A stretch of 22,356 nucleotides of DNA from Bordetella parapertussis (GCA_945897365.1 CAMDFD010000032.1:1-22356); one strand, 5' to 3'. Positions 1 through 7,486 are shown, numbered from the stretch's first letter. Notes: generated by a model from the sequence alone, not told the origin. Numbers and translations: made by a program.

Positions 1-837
1 GTGACCATACCTGGTAATTGGGGTGGGGTGATTGTGGCCATTGCGTTGTCTTTGATGGTCAATAGCGATCTCACCCATCGGCGGATCATCTATGATCGAG
101 AAGTGCAGGAGTTGCAGTACTTGCGGGCAAAAAACTTGTTGGAGTCAGAACAAATCAAGGAGCGCAGTATGCTGATTGATATGCTCACGCATGAGCTCAA
201 AAATCCGCTTGCGACCATGCGGATGGCTGCCGGTTCACTCACGCGTAGCCTTGGCGTGTTGACAACCGAGCAATCAAAGGATTCGGCAGACCGAATCGAT
301 AGCATGGTGCAAGCCATCAATAATATGAATACGGTCATTGAGCGTTGTGTGCAAGTCGATCAGCTTGATCAAAAAGGCTTTTCCCCTAAACTTGAAGACG
401 TTGATATCTATCAGGTTGTTGATGGCGTGTTGACCAGTCAGGCAGAGGCCCAGCGCCTTGAGTTTCGTCCTCAGTCATCGACATTGATTTTTCGAACCGA
501 CCCTAATCTTTTTGCGATCATATTGACGAATTTGCTCGATAATGCAGTTAAATATTCTGAGCCTGATAGTTTAATTACTCTTGAGATCGAGCTCAATGAG
601 GCGCTAGGTGTATATCCTGCTATGCTGAAGATGCGCGTGTCCAATACCGTGAGTCAATATGGCGTCCCAGACTCTGTCAGTCTGTTCAGCCGTTACTATC
701 GTGGACCCCTCGCCCATGAAAAATCAGGGACAGGCTTAGGTCTGTATTTGGTGAAGTCTTTATGCAAAATCTTACGTGGTTCGATTCGTTTCGAGCATAA
801 TGATGGTCTCGTGCACTTTACGGTAGAGTTAAAGTAA
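1..837 (+). CDS. Sensor histidine kinase, C-terminal part (5' end outside window)
   Basis: This is the kinase half of a membrane sensor histidine kinase that would phosphorylate the response regulator encoded next to it. Residues 8-20 look like the end of a membrane segment, followed by a charged linker. The H-box T-H-E-L-K-N-P has the phospho-accepting His at residue 64, the N-box L-T-N-L-L-D-N-A is at 175-182, and the G2 box G-T-G-L-G-L is at 243-248. The usual G1 box (D-x-G-x-G) is not visible: the matching stretch (about 212-235) reads V-S-N...V-P-D...R-Y-Y-R-G. The reading frame is open from base 1, so the GTG there is probably an internal valine, and the sensor domain lies upstream. Its stop overlaps the next start (TAATG). 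The 7TMR-DISM kinase type is a guess from the short tail visible. The stimulus is unknown. Confidence 0.88.
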   Translation: MTIPGNWGGVIVAIALSLMVNSDLTHRRIIYDREVQELQYLRAKNLLESEQIKERSMLIDMLTHELKNPLATMRMAAGSLTRSLGVLTTEQSKDSADRIDSMVQAINNMNTVIERCVQVDQLDQKGFSPKLEDVDIYQVVDGVLTSQAEAQRLEFRPQSSTLIFRTDPNLFAIILTNLLDNAVKYSEPDSLITLEIELNEALGVYPAMLKMRVSNTVSQYGVPDSVSLFSRYYRGPLAHEKSGTGLGLYLVKSLCKILRGSIRFEHNDGLVHFTVELK

Positions 838-1616
838 TGAGTCAAAATTTCTCCAATACCCAGTTCCAGGGTCTCGGCAGTCAAGAGGGTGTCTCAAGCC
901 TCTTTGCGCTGGCACCGATGCGTGTCGCCCTTGTCGAGGACGATCCGTTGTTGCGCAAAGAAATCCACTACCATCTCAAGCAGCAGGGCTTTCTGGTGTT
1001 CGCTGTCAGTAGTGGGCGCTCTTTAGATGATTTGCTGATTACTGAACCGATTGATGCGCTCGTCCTTGATCTCACGCTCCCCGGCGAAGACGGTATCTCA
1101 ATTGCCCGACGTATGCGTAGCAGTATTCCGAGTATGAGTATTATTATGCTCACCGCACGCGCCGCGGTTCCTGATCGCCTAAAGGGTTACGAAGCGGGAA
1201 CGGATATTTATCTGAGTAAACCTGTTGCACCAGAGGAACTGACAGCCGCTCTGATGAGCATGCATCGACGATCGCGTCTGATCAATAAAGTCGCTTTGAG
1301 TTGGGTGATTAGCTTGCAACACCGTTCGATCACGAGCCCGCATTCAGAAGAAAAAGTTTATCTCACTAACAGCGAAAAAACTTTACTGGTGGGTCTCGCA
1401 CAGGCTTCTAATTATGTGCTTGAAACTGAAGTCATTTGTGAAATGCTGAGTCAGCGTCCTGATGTCGATGACATCGGAAAACGTGCGCTTGAGAGCCTTG
1501 TTAGCCGACTACGTAAGAAACTATCCACTCTCTGCCCTGAAGGTGCGGAGCCGGCACTCAAGGCTGTTTGGGGCGTCGGCTATCAGCTTTGTATCCCCAT
1601 CGAGATTCGGCCTTAG
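837..1616 (+). CDS. OmpR-type response regulator
   Basis: This is a two-component DNA-binding response regulator of 259 residues. The receiver domain (about 28-145) has the acidic pair D35-D36, the phospho-accepting Asp at 78 (L-V-L-D-L), the switch Thr at 106 and Lys 128 (S-K-P). The C-terminal winged-helix domain (about 170-255) ends in the typical V-W-G-V-G-Y-Q-L. The start codon overlaps the kinase stop by one base, so the two are translationally coupled and almost certainly partners. The first 27 residues are an unusual extension. Met28, directly before R-V-A-L-V-E-D-D, is an alternative start. The target genes cannot be told from the window. Confidence 0.92.
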   Translation: MSQNFSNTQFQGLGSQEGVSSLFALAPMRVALVEDDPLLRKEIHYHLKQQGFLVFAVSSGRSLDDLLITEPIDALVLDLTLPGEDGISIARRMRSSIPSMSIIMLTARAAVPDRLKGYEAGTDIYLSKPVAPEELTAALMSMHRRSRLINKVALSWVISLQHRSITSPHSEEKVYLTNSEKTLLVGLAQASNYVLETEVICEMLSQRPDVDDIGKRALESLVSRLRKKLSTLCPEGAEPALKAVWGVGYQLCIPIEIRP

Positions 1617-1644
1617 GCCTTGGGTGCTGTTGTGGTGATCTAGA

Positions 1645-2556
1645 TTAGTGAACCGACTTGCCTGAGCCAGGGACCAAAGGTTGAAAGAGCAACGTCGAGT
1701 CCACGCCATCAAAAAGATAAGGCTGGCCACAGAACTCGCAAGCAACTTCGATTTTGCCTTGCGTCTCTAGGATGTCTTGTACTTCATTTCGACCCAGCAT
1801 TTTCAACATGTCGGCCACGCGCTCACGCGTGCAGGAACATTTCCACGCGATGGGCTTGGCTTCGAACATGTGCAGCATCTCTTCCCAGAACAGTCTGTGC
1901 AAGAGCTCGTCCTGAGTAGCCTCAAGCATTTCTTTTGTTGTGAGAGTTTCCGCCAGTCGCTGAGTGCGATGCCATGTTTCTTGGGCACTCGCAACCTCGG
2001 CTTGCTGATTGCCACCCTGAAGCGGTAGACGTTGGAGTAAAAGGCCAGTGCAATTGTTGATATCTGCAGCCAGCCAGATTCGAGTGTCTAGCTGTTCGGA
2101 CCGCAGCATGTATTGCTCGAGTGCCTCGGCGATAGAGTCACCTTCGAGGGGAACGATCCCTTGATAGGCTTGACGACCCAGTGTGTTTTTAGGCGGATCG
2201 AGCACGACGATAAATTTGGCAGTACCACCTGGATTGAGCAGTGTTTGCAGATCACGTTGAATCGGTAAGGGGCGGTCGCGCAGCTTGACGGTGGCGCGAA
2301 CGCTCATGTCTGCCCTGCACTCGACAACCATTAAGGCGATGGCACCATCGCCTTGGAGCTGAAGCAATAGTGAACCATCGAACTTGAGTGTTGCGGCAAG
2401 CAGCGCTGAGGCGGCAACCAGTTCGCCCAGCAGTGCCGCGACAGAGGGAGGGTAGCTGTGATGGGCCTGCGCAGCTTGCCATGCATGATGGAGTTGGACA
2501 GACTCAATACGAACGCTACGGTCTTCGGAGAGGAATTTTTTAAGTTGATCTGACAT
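1645..2556 (-). CDS. hslO: Hsp33 redox-regulated chaperone
   Basis: This 303-residue cytoplasmic protein is the redox-switched holdase Hsp33, which binds unfolding proteins under oxidative stress. The four zinc-binding cysteines are visible as C-S-C at 240/242 and C-E-F-C at 273/276. The N-terminal substrate-binding domain has the family pattern, including L-G-E-L-V-A-A-S-A-L-L-A at 43-54. Length is normal for the family. It follows the carbonic anhydrase gene by 18 bases on the same strand and probably shares its transcript. It converges on the response regulator gene with only 28 bases between, where I see no clear terminator. No strong ribosome-binding site precedes the ATG. Confidence 0.96.
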   Translation of the reverse strand: MSDQLKKFLSEDRSVRIESVQLHHAWQAAQAHHSYPPSVAALLGELVAASALLAATLKFDGSLLLQLQGDGAIALMVVECRADMSVRATVKLRDRPLPIQRDLQTLLNPGGTAKFIVVLDPPKNTLGRQAYQGIVPLEGDSIAEALEQYMLRSEQLDTRIWLAADINNCTGLLLQRLPLQGGNQQAEVASAQETWHRTQRLAETLTTKEMLEATQDELLHRLFWEEMLHMFEAKPIAWKCSCTRERVADMLKMLGRNEVQDILETQGKIEVACEFCGQPYLFDGVDSTLLFQPLVPGSGKSVH

Positions 2557-2574
2557 AGGGGCCGATGAAAAGTC

Positions 2575-3096
2575 TCAGCCTAGACGTTTGAGTTTTTGGC
2601 GATACATTTGACCACGCGCGGCATAGTGTTCAATATTGTGACGGATTTGAGCGATTTCTTCGTCGCTCAAGGTACGAACAATTTTGCCAACCCCAATCAC
2701 AAGACTGCCATCTGGAATTTCTCGGCCTTCGGGCACAATGGCGCCGGCGCCGATTAGACAGTTGCGACCAATACGCGCATGATTGAGCACGATAGCTTGC
2801 ATGCCGACCAGTGAGCCCGTGCCGATCGAACAGCCATGCAGCATCGCTTGATGTCCAATGGTGACGTACTCGGCGATCGTCAGAGGCGCATCCTCGTCCG
2901 AGTGCAACACACTGCCTTCCTGAACATTGCTGTGATGTCCGATGTCGATCAGGGTATTGTCCCCCCGAATACTGACATTGGCCCAAATGCTCGCGTGCGC
3001 ACCCACCAGGACATCACCGATAATGTCGGCAGAGTCAAAAATAAAAGCAGTGGGATCAATACGTGGGGTGAGTTCGCCAAGTTGATAAATCGCCAT
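2575..3096 (-). CDS. Gamma-class carbonic anhydrase family protein (YrdA-like)
   Basis: This is a left-handed beta-helix hexapeptide-repeat protein of 173 residues, of the gamma carbonic anhydrase/YrdA family. The three zinc-ligand histidines fit H65 (V-L-H-S-D), H82 and H87 (G-H-Q-A-M-L-H-G). Repeats of the I-G-x-x-x type run from about 22 to 130, and an alpha-helical tail closes the protein. Carbon dioxide hydration is known for some members; the role of many bacterial members is unproven. The frame stays open upstream to 3195, but the ATG at 3096 begins the conserved M-A-I-Y-Q-L-G and avoids overlap with the gene before it, so I chose it. It lies between the truncated acyl-CoA synthetase gene (55-base gap) and hslO (18-base gap). 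Confidence 0.93.
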   Translation of the reverse strand: MAIYQLGELTPRIDPTAFIFDSADIIGDVLVGAHASIWANVSIRGDNTLIDIGHHSNVQEGSVLHSDEDAPLTIAEYVTIGHQAMLHGCSIGTGSLVGMQAIVLNHARIGRNCLIGAGAIVPEGREIPDGSLVIGVGKIVRTLSDEEIAQIRHNIEHYAARGQMYRQKLKRLG

Positions 3097-3151
3097 GTTA
3101 TTCAACATCCATAAAAGCGTTGAGGAATGGCGTAAGTTTACTCTGTCATCG

Positions 3152-4486
3152 TCATGATGTTCGGTTGCGAGATTTACGTCCTTCATGCCAAACAAAACCG
3201 TCCGAGTCGATGCGCGCGAGCTCGCCGGTTCTCCACCATTCTTGAGCGGCGGTTAAGTTTCCTTCGGTTTCGGTGCGCCATAAGCGTAGGGGGATGGCCG
3301 GGTCGGGGTGTCCGTATCGGTCTAGCCGGTTGACTGCGAGTTCACCAATATCCCCTGAAAGGGACTCTGAGCCATCCTCGTTTAGTACGGTGATGCGATG
3401 ACCTGGGAATCTTTTGCCCAGGCTCCCTGTGCGCCCCGTCCATTTTTGATGACTGTCGCCGATCAGTGCTGGTATTTCTGAAGTCCCAAATAGCTGATTG
3501 AGCTTGAAGCCAAAGTGTTTTTCGCACCATTGGGCGAGTGCTTCATCTAAGGGCTCATCGACGATCGCGATACTGCGTAGGCGCGCGGGCTTGAGTTTGG
3601 AGAGTGCGTTTAGCTTAAATTGACGAAGCAACGCACTTGGAGCCAGAGCGTGACTGATCGGGTAGCGCTCAAGCAATTGCTGTGCTAGACCTGGCGTGGT
3701 TGCGCCTCGAACGCCCAAAACGGCGCGTCCAAAATAGAGTGCTGGAAGTACACCGCACAGCAACGCGCTCGAATGCCCCCAATCTAAAGGTGTCCAGAAC
3801 ACCTCAGCGCCTTGAGGAAACCAGTGTTGAGAGGCGACGAAGCCGGGTAGGGCGCCAAGTAGAGCCTGATGGGCGAGCAGCGTTCCGCGCACGGGTTGTC
3901 CGGCATCGTTGCTGTAAAGAAGCAACGCTGGGTCTTCTGCACGTGTCATGATTGGCTTAAAGACTTCCGGTTGTCGCGTCATGAGACTGCGCCAAGGTAA
4001 TAAACGGTTGTCCTCAATGCCGACACTGACGACTTGGGTCAGTTTGGAGCATCGCGACAAAATCCCGAGTAGATGAGGTGCCGCCTCGGGACCGACAACA
4101 GCCACGCGTGTTTCAGAGTCACGCAGACGATATTCAAGAGCTTTGGGCGCCAAGTTACTTGCAAGAGGCATGGCAACAGCCCCTAAACTAAATGCACCGA
4201 GTTGAGCAACAATGGCTTCGGGACTTTGTCCTAGTATTGTGGCGACTCGGTCGCCTGGCTTGACACCCATTCGTGTGAGTGCATTTGCAAACTGATTCGT
4301 TGCTGCACCAAGGCGTTCATAGGTCCAGATATCCCGATGGCCAGCGCCATCCTCAAAAAATAGGGCGATTCGGCGTGCATCGGCTGAGCTTTGTGCCCAG
4401 CGATGGCAGCATTGCTCACCAATATTGAAATTGGTTGGCACTTGCCAGTGCAAGGATTCGGAGAGTGACGCGTATTGGTCCAACAT
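3152..4486 (-). CDS. Truncated acyl-CoA synthetase-like protein, probably inactive
   Basis: The 444 residues match the large N-terminal domain of an AMP-forming acyl-CoA synthetase of the acetyl/medium-chain type, which normally has about 540 residues. Recognisable parts are W-T-P-L-D-W at 231-236, N-Q-L-F-G-T-S-E at 330-337 and W-W-R-T-G-E-L at 417-423. The protein stops at the hinge (E-G-R-K, 435-438), so the C-terminal domain carrying the catalytic lysine is missing. The ATP-binding loop, normally T-S-G-T-T-G-x-P-K-G, reads Y-S-N-D-A-G-Q-P-V-R-G at 191-201. The ribose-binding T-G-D is T-G-E. No C-terminal remnant is seen before the next gene in any frame. It is either a decaying gene or a non-catalytic protein. 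The substrate cannot be predicted. Confidence 0.85.
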   Translation of the reverse strand: MLDQYASLSESLHWQVPTNFNIGEQCCHRWAQSSADARRIALFFEDGAGHRDIWTYERLGAATNQFANALTRMGVKPGDRVATILGQSPEAIVAQLGAFSLGAVAMPLASNLAPKALEYRLRDSETRVAVVGPEAAPHLLGILSRCSKLTQVVSVGIEDNRLLPWRSLMTRQPEVFKPIMTRAEDPALLLYSNDAGQPVRGTLLAHQALLGALPGFVASQHWFPQGAEVFWTPLDWGHSSALLCGVLPALYFGRAVLGVRGATTPGLAQQLLERYPISHALAPSALLRQFKLNALSKLKPARLRSIAIVDEPLDEALAQWCEKHFGFKLNQLFGTSEIPALIGDSHQKWTGRTGSLGKRFPGHRITVLNEDGSESLSGDIGELAVNRLDRYGHPDPAIPLRLWRTETEGNLTAAQEWWRTGELARIDSDGFVWHEGRKSRNRTS

Positions 4487-4569
4487 GCCTTTTTAGTGGG
4501 TAAACGATGCAATGCTCGCTAGCATGGCTTACCAGAGCATTTGACGCAATACCGGCGAGTGCTGAGAAG

Positions 4570-5121
4570 CTAAAACTGAGGGTTTTTACTAGGATGAATC
4601 TGGGGTTGGACGTTCACTAAACGGGTACCCGCGAGCAAATCGTGAAGAAATTGTTGCTCTGCCGTGAACCAAGTGGGTATAAAAACCAGAAATGGTGTGG
4701 CCACGATCAGCATCAACATGGCATTCCAACCCGATAGTGAGGCTGCTGCCCAAACGATACCTGCGCCAAGCAAGGGCAGTATCCACATGTAGGCGTAGCG
4801 CACGAGGAGACGCCACGTTGGCGCTGGTTGCCCATTTGTGGCGAGTAGCTTGATATGCCAAGCTTTCATCGGCAAAGTTTGACCGCTTCGACGCCAACAG
4901 ATGAGAAAGTAGGCGCCAATCGCGATAAAGAGCCATACCTGACGACTATCGCGCAACATGAGCGCATGACGGCTTTGGGTGAGTGTATCGAAAAGATAAC
5001 CAGCTAAAAAAACAACTGCGAAGAGAAGAACGCCCTCGTACATCATAGAGGCAAATCTTCTGAGTCGCGGCGGTGCGGGTGCTTTAGTCAGCGAGGTGGA
5101 AGGTGAAGTGCGGGTTTTCAT
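4570..5121 (-). CDS. RDD family membrane protein
   Basis: This inner-membrane protein of 183 residues carries an RDD domain. After a 20-residue soluble start, R-R-F-A-S-M-M-Y-E-G begins the domain, with Glu where the family usually has Asp. Membrane segments lie near 29-46, 62-76, 108-127 and 132-152. The family motif G-Q-T-x-x-M-K appears at 80-86, and the closing H-D-L-L-A-G-T-R-L-V at 160-169. Function is unknown for most members; some are proposed ion transporters or chaperone-like membrane proteins. No clear ribosome-binding site precedes the ATG. The start codon sits in the loop of a predicted hairpin (see the entry at 5106). Confidence 0.9.
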   Translation of the reverse strand: MKTRTSPSTSLTKAPAPPRLRRFASMMYEGVLLFAVVFLAGYLFDTLTQSRHALMLRDSRQVWLFIAIGAYFLICWRRSGQTLPMKAWHIKLLATNGQPAPTWRLLVRYAYMWILPLLGAGIVWAAASLSGWNAMLMLIVATPFLVFIPTWFTAEQQFLHDLLAGTRLVNVQPQIHPSKNPQF

Positions 5122-5142
5122 TAAGCAGATTATCCCGCACTT
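5106..5142 (-). promoter_or_regulatory. Inverted repeat enclosing the RDD gene start codon
   Basis: Two perfect 9-base arms, AAGTGCGGG (5106-5114) and CCCGCACTT (5134-5142), flank 19 bases that contain the ATG of the RDD gene (5119-5121). In the mRNA this would put the start codon in the hairpin loop, with codons 3-6 in the stem. Just upstream is a GGG-N4-CCC dyad (5146-5155), and GCGGGAT occurs twice as a direct repeat. The repeat is seen directly; translational control or operator function is inference. Confidence 0.45.
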
Positions 5143-5173
5143 TTAGGGTGATCCCGCGCACCCAGGAGTATTT

Positions 5174-5350
5174 TTAGAACATGTAACGGGCATTTGTCTG
5201 AGTGCGAACTGCATTGACAAAAGAAGAGATGTTGAAAACAAAATTTTTGATTGCGCTTAGCGGATGAAAACGAAACTGTGATTCCATGGCTTTGGCAAGC
5301 AGGTCACGTTCGAGAGCGTCAGTCAGGCGGTTTGTAGTGTAAGTTGTCAT
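5174..5350 (-). CDS. Small protein of 58 residues, not recognised
   Basis: I do not recognise this protein. It begins M-T-T-Y-T-T-N-R-L, has a charged amphipathic stretch (A-L-E-R-D-L-L-A-K-A), then F-R-F-H-P and a hydrophobic or amphipathic helix (K-N-F-V-F-N-I-S-S-F-V-N-A-V), and ends in R-Y-M-F. It has no signal peptide and no cysteine. A start four codons earlier (5362) is possible; the ATG at 5350 is preferred because GGA lies about eight bases before it. The upstream gap holds three repeated dyads, which suggests its own regulation rather than read-through from rlmL. It loosely resembles the small DUF1127-like proteins of proteobacteria in size and charge, but I cannot assign it to that family. 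Confidence 0.6.
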   Translation of the reverse strand: MTTYTTNRLTDALERDLLAKAMESQFRFHPLSAIKNFVFNISSFVNAVRTQTNARYMF

Positions 5351-5370
5351 GATATTTTCCATTACTTGTT

Positions 5371-5435
5371 AGGGATAACCCTATTATTAGGGAAAACCCG
5401 AAACTAAGCAAATGCTTTTAAGGGATAACCCTTAA
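5371..5435. repeat. Three GGG-N4-CCC dyads upstream of the small gene
   Basis: GGGATAACCC occurs at 5372-5381 and again at 5422-5431, and GGGAAAACCC lies between them at 5390-5399. The third copy is the core of an 18-base dyad, TTAAGGGATAACCCTTAA (5418-5435). A weaker relative with arms TTAG and CTAA lies at 5440-5454. The copies fill the gap between rlmL and the 58-residue gene. No T-run follows on the minus strand, so they do not look like rlmL terminators. They look like repeated operator sites or short mRNA hairpins in the small gene's leader. Confidence 0.6.
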
Positions 5436-5457
5436 TTTATTAGGAAAAATCTAAAAC

Positions 5458-7041
5458 TTAAATATTTTGTTGCATTGGTGCAACGTTTCGGTAGCTGCTC
5501 TCGACCAATTCGAAATGAAATAAACGGCAGTCCAGCGCACCATTAAAAATAGGTGTGCGCCGATTTGCCTTGAGGCGAAGGTGTTTGGGGAGGTCCAAGT
5601 CGGAGGTGATGACGTTGACCTGCCAGCCGGCAAATTCGCGCTTGAGATTTGCGGACCATTCACGCCAAAACTCTAAGTCTTCCTCTTCGAGTCGTTCACC
5701 ATAGGGGGGATTGGTCAGTATCCAGCCTGTAGGGGCAGGAGCGACTGCATCGCGCGCATCGCCCACCTCAAAATGGATGGTGTCTTCGGTTAAAAAGGCG
5801 CGCTCAGCATTTCGTTGAGACGCTTCAATCGCTTCTGGATCCGCGTCAATGCCGACAAGGGGGGCCTCTAGTTCGGGCAAAATACGGCTGCGTGCGTCTT
5901 CTTTGAGGTCTTCCCAGCGACGTGCTTGATGGTCTCGCAGTCTTTCGAAGCCAAAGGGCCGAGTGATGCCGGGAGGAACGCCAAGTGCGATCCAGGCCGC
6001 TTCAATTAAAAGTGTGCCGCTGCCACAAAAGGGGTCCATGAGGGCCGCTTGTGGATCCCAGCCAGAGAGTGCCAAGAGCCCTGCCGCCAAATTTTCTCTT
6101 AACGGCGCATCGCCCTTATCTAGTCGCCAACCGCGCTTGAACAGGGATTCGCCAGACGTATCGAGGTACATCGTAGCCGTATCGTGAGACAAAAATAAAT
6201 GTACACGTGCATCAGGTCTGACGGTATCGATGGAGGGGCGGGCGCCCTCGAGGTCACGCAGTCGATCGCATATTCCATCTTTGGCACGCAAATTGCAGTA
6301 CTGCAGACTCTGCATGGGGCTTTTGACGGCAGAGGTATCGACACGCAAGGTATGTTCGGCGCCAAACCAACGCTCCCAGCCGATGCTTTGCGCGAGCTCG
6401 AGAATGTCATCCTCGTGTTGTACGGGCGCCTGACCGACACGCACCAAAATACGCGTAGCCAGACGAGAGTAAAGATTCGCGCGCTGAATACCCCACCAGT
6501 CTGCGACAAAGTGACAACCTGCGCGCGTGGTTTGAACATGCTCGTAGCCCAACGCGGAGAGTTCAGCGCCGAGCGCTTCTTCGAGGCCCACAGGACAGGG
6601 CGCGAAAATATGGAAAACATCCGTCGTCGGACTGACGATCACGGAGCGCGAGATCTCAGGTTCTTGAGGTAATTCTTTGGGCGTTGAGACGCGGGGAGAG
6701 CGATCAGAGAGTGGCCGAGCGCGCTCACCAGGATCTCTGAATTCGTTAGGTCCGCTTCGCAAAGCTGTACTGCGACTTGAGCCCCGCGCGGACGAACTGC
6801 GGGGGGCTGCGCCGTTAGGGGCGGAGCGACGATCTGTCGTTTTAGATGCTCTGGGCTCGGAAGACGGCGCTGGAACTTCACCTTTGAGGCGTGCAGATTT
6901 ATCTTTGGCAATTTTTTGTTGCGCGACTTGACGCGCACGGGCACCGATACGAACGCGTGGACGACCATCCGAAGAGACGTCTGTAGAGTCGACGCGTTTT
7001 TTGATGGTGAGTGTTTTACGATCGGAGTCCTGCTCAGACAT
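5458..7041 (-). CDS. rlmL: RlmL-like 23S rRNA guanine-N2 methyltransferase with long basic N-terminal tail
   Basis: This 527-residue protein is a THUMP-domain, S-adenosylmethionine-dependent RNA methyltransferase. It corresponds to the N-terminal half of E. coli RlmKL, which makes m2G2445 in 23S rRNA. The THUMP region spans about 142-295. The Rossmann methyltransferase domain has D-P-F-C-G-S-G-T at 336-343, G-I-D-A-D-P at 397-402 and the catalytic N-P-P-Y-G-E-R-L at 444-451. Residues 1-130 are a low-complexity tail rich in Arg, Ser and Pro, with K-T-L-T-I-K-K-R near the start, probably disordered. It follows hemJ by nine bases and is the last large gene of the leuS-led run. The exact modified base is taken from the family. 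Confidence 0.92.
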   Translation of the reverse strand: MSEQDSDRKTLTIKKRVDSTDVSSDGRPRVRIGARARQVAQQKIAKDKSARLKGEVPAPSSEPRASKTTDRRSAPNGAAPRSSSARGSSRSTALRSGPNEFRDPGERARPLSDRSPRVSTPKELPQEPEISRSVIVSPTTDVFHIFAPCPVGLEEALGAELSALGYEHVQTTRAGCHFVADWWGIQRANLYSRLATRILVRVGQAPVQHEDDILELAQSIGWERWFGAEHTLRVDTSAVKSPMQSLQYCNLRAKDGICDRLRDLEGARPSIDTVRPDARVHLFLSHDTATMYLDTSGESLFKRGWRLDKGDAPLRENLAAGLLALSGWDPQAALMDPFCGSGTLLIEAAWIALGVPPGITRPFGFERLRDHQARRWEDLKEDARSRILPELEAPLVGIDADPEAIEASQRNAERAFLTEDTIHFEVGDARDAVAPAPTGWILTNPPYGERLEEEDLEFWREWSANLKREFAGWQVNVITSDLDLPKHLRLKANRRTPIFNGALDCRLFHFELVESSYRNVAPMQQNI

Positions 7042-7050
7042 GGCGTCTCA

Positions 7051-7479
7051 TTAAAAAGGCTTGATGACGACCAACGCCGTCGCGGCAGTGAGGATCAACA
7101 CGGGTGCTTCGTTGAACCAGCGATAAAAAATGTGGGAGCGACGGTTCGCTCCCAGTTCAAACTTACGAAGAACGACACCACAACTGTAGTGATAACCCAG
7201 AGCGACGATCACCAAGACGAGTTTGGCGTGCATCCAGCCATTGCCGGGTCCGAGTCCGATTCCAAAGCCTAAATAAAGCCAGATCCCTAGCAGCACCGCG
7301 GGCACCGCGAGAATTGTCATGAAGCGGTAGAGTCGTTTCGCCATGCCATCCAGAACGGCGAGCACAGCCGGATCAGATTGCTGGGCCATGTTGACAAAGA
7401 TGCGCGGTAAATAAAACAGGCCTGCGAACCAAGAGGCAACAAGAACGATATGGAGTGTTTTTACCCAAAGCATGAGCAT
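7051..7479 (-). CDS. hemJ: HemJ-like protoporphyrinogen oxidase (UPF0093/CopD-like membrane protein)
   Basis: This is a 142-residue inner-membrane protein with four predicted helices (about 5-24, 53-75, 83-103, 124-141). The signature residues of the HemJ/UPF0093 family are visible: W-V-K-T-L-H at 5-10, M-H-A-K-L near 83-87, Y-H-Y-S-C-G near 96-101 and the ending F-N-E-A-P-V...K-P-F. HemJ oxidises protoporphyrinogen IX in haem synthesis. Database entries for such proteins often say only 'CopD family'. A GTG/ATG further upstream would overlap proA. I chose the ATG at 7479 because GAGG, inside the last codons of proA, lies at ribosome-binding distance. The start lies seven bases after the proA stop, so coupling is likely. 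Confidence 0.85.
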   Translation of the reverse strand: MLMLWVKTLHIVLVASWFAGLFYLPRIFVNMAQQSDPAVLAVLDGMAKRLYRFMTILAVPAVLLGIWLYLGFGIGLGPGNGWMHAKLVLVIVALGYHYSCGVVLRKFELGANRRSHIFYRWFNEAPVLILTAATALVVIKPF

Positions 7480-7486
7480 AAAAAAA

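Noticed and set aside
3097..3195. N-terminal extension of the carbonic anhydrase frame up to 3195
   Set aside because: It would overlap the acyl-CoA synthetase gene, and the conserved protein begins at the ATG at 3096.
3097..3200. Frameshift that would restore the acyl-CoA synthetase C-terminus
   Set aside because: None of the three frames after the hinge gives the expected glycine-rich C-terminal domain sequence before the next gene, so this is a deletion rather than a simple frameshift.
5371..5435. Repeated dyads as a CRISPR array or an insertion-sequence end
   Set aside because: The units are only 10-18 bases, with uneven spacing, no transposase gene and no cas genes.
5418..5435. 18-base dyad as an rlmL terminator
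   Set aside because: No T-run follows it on the minus strand, the direction of rlmL.
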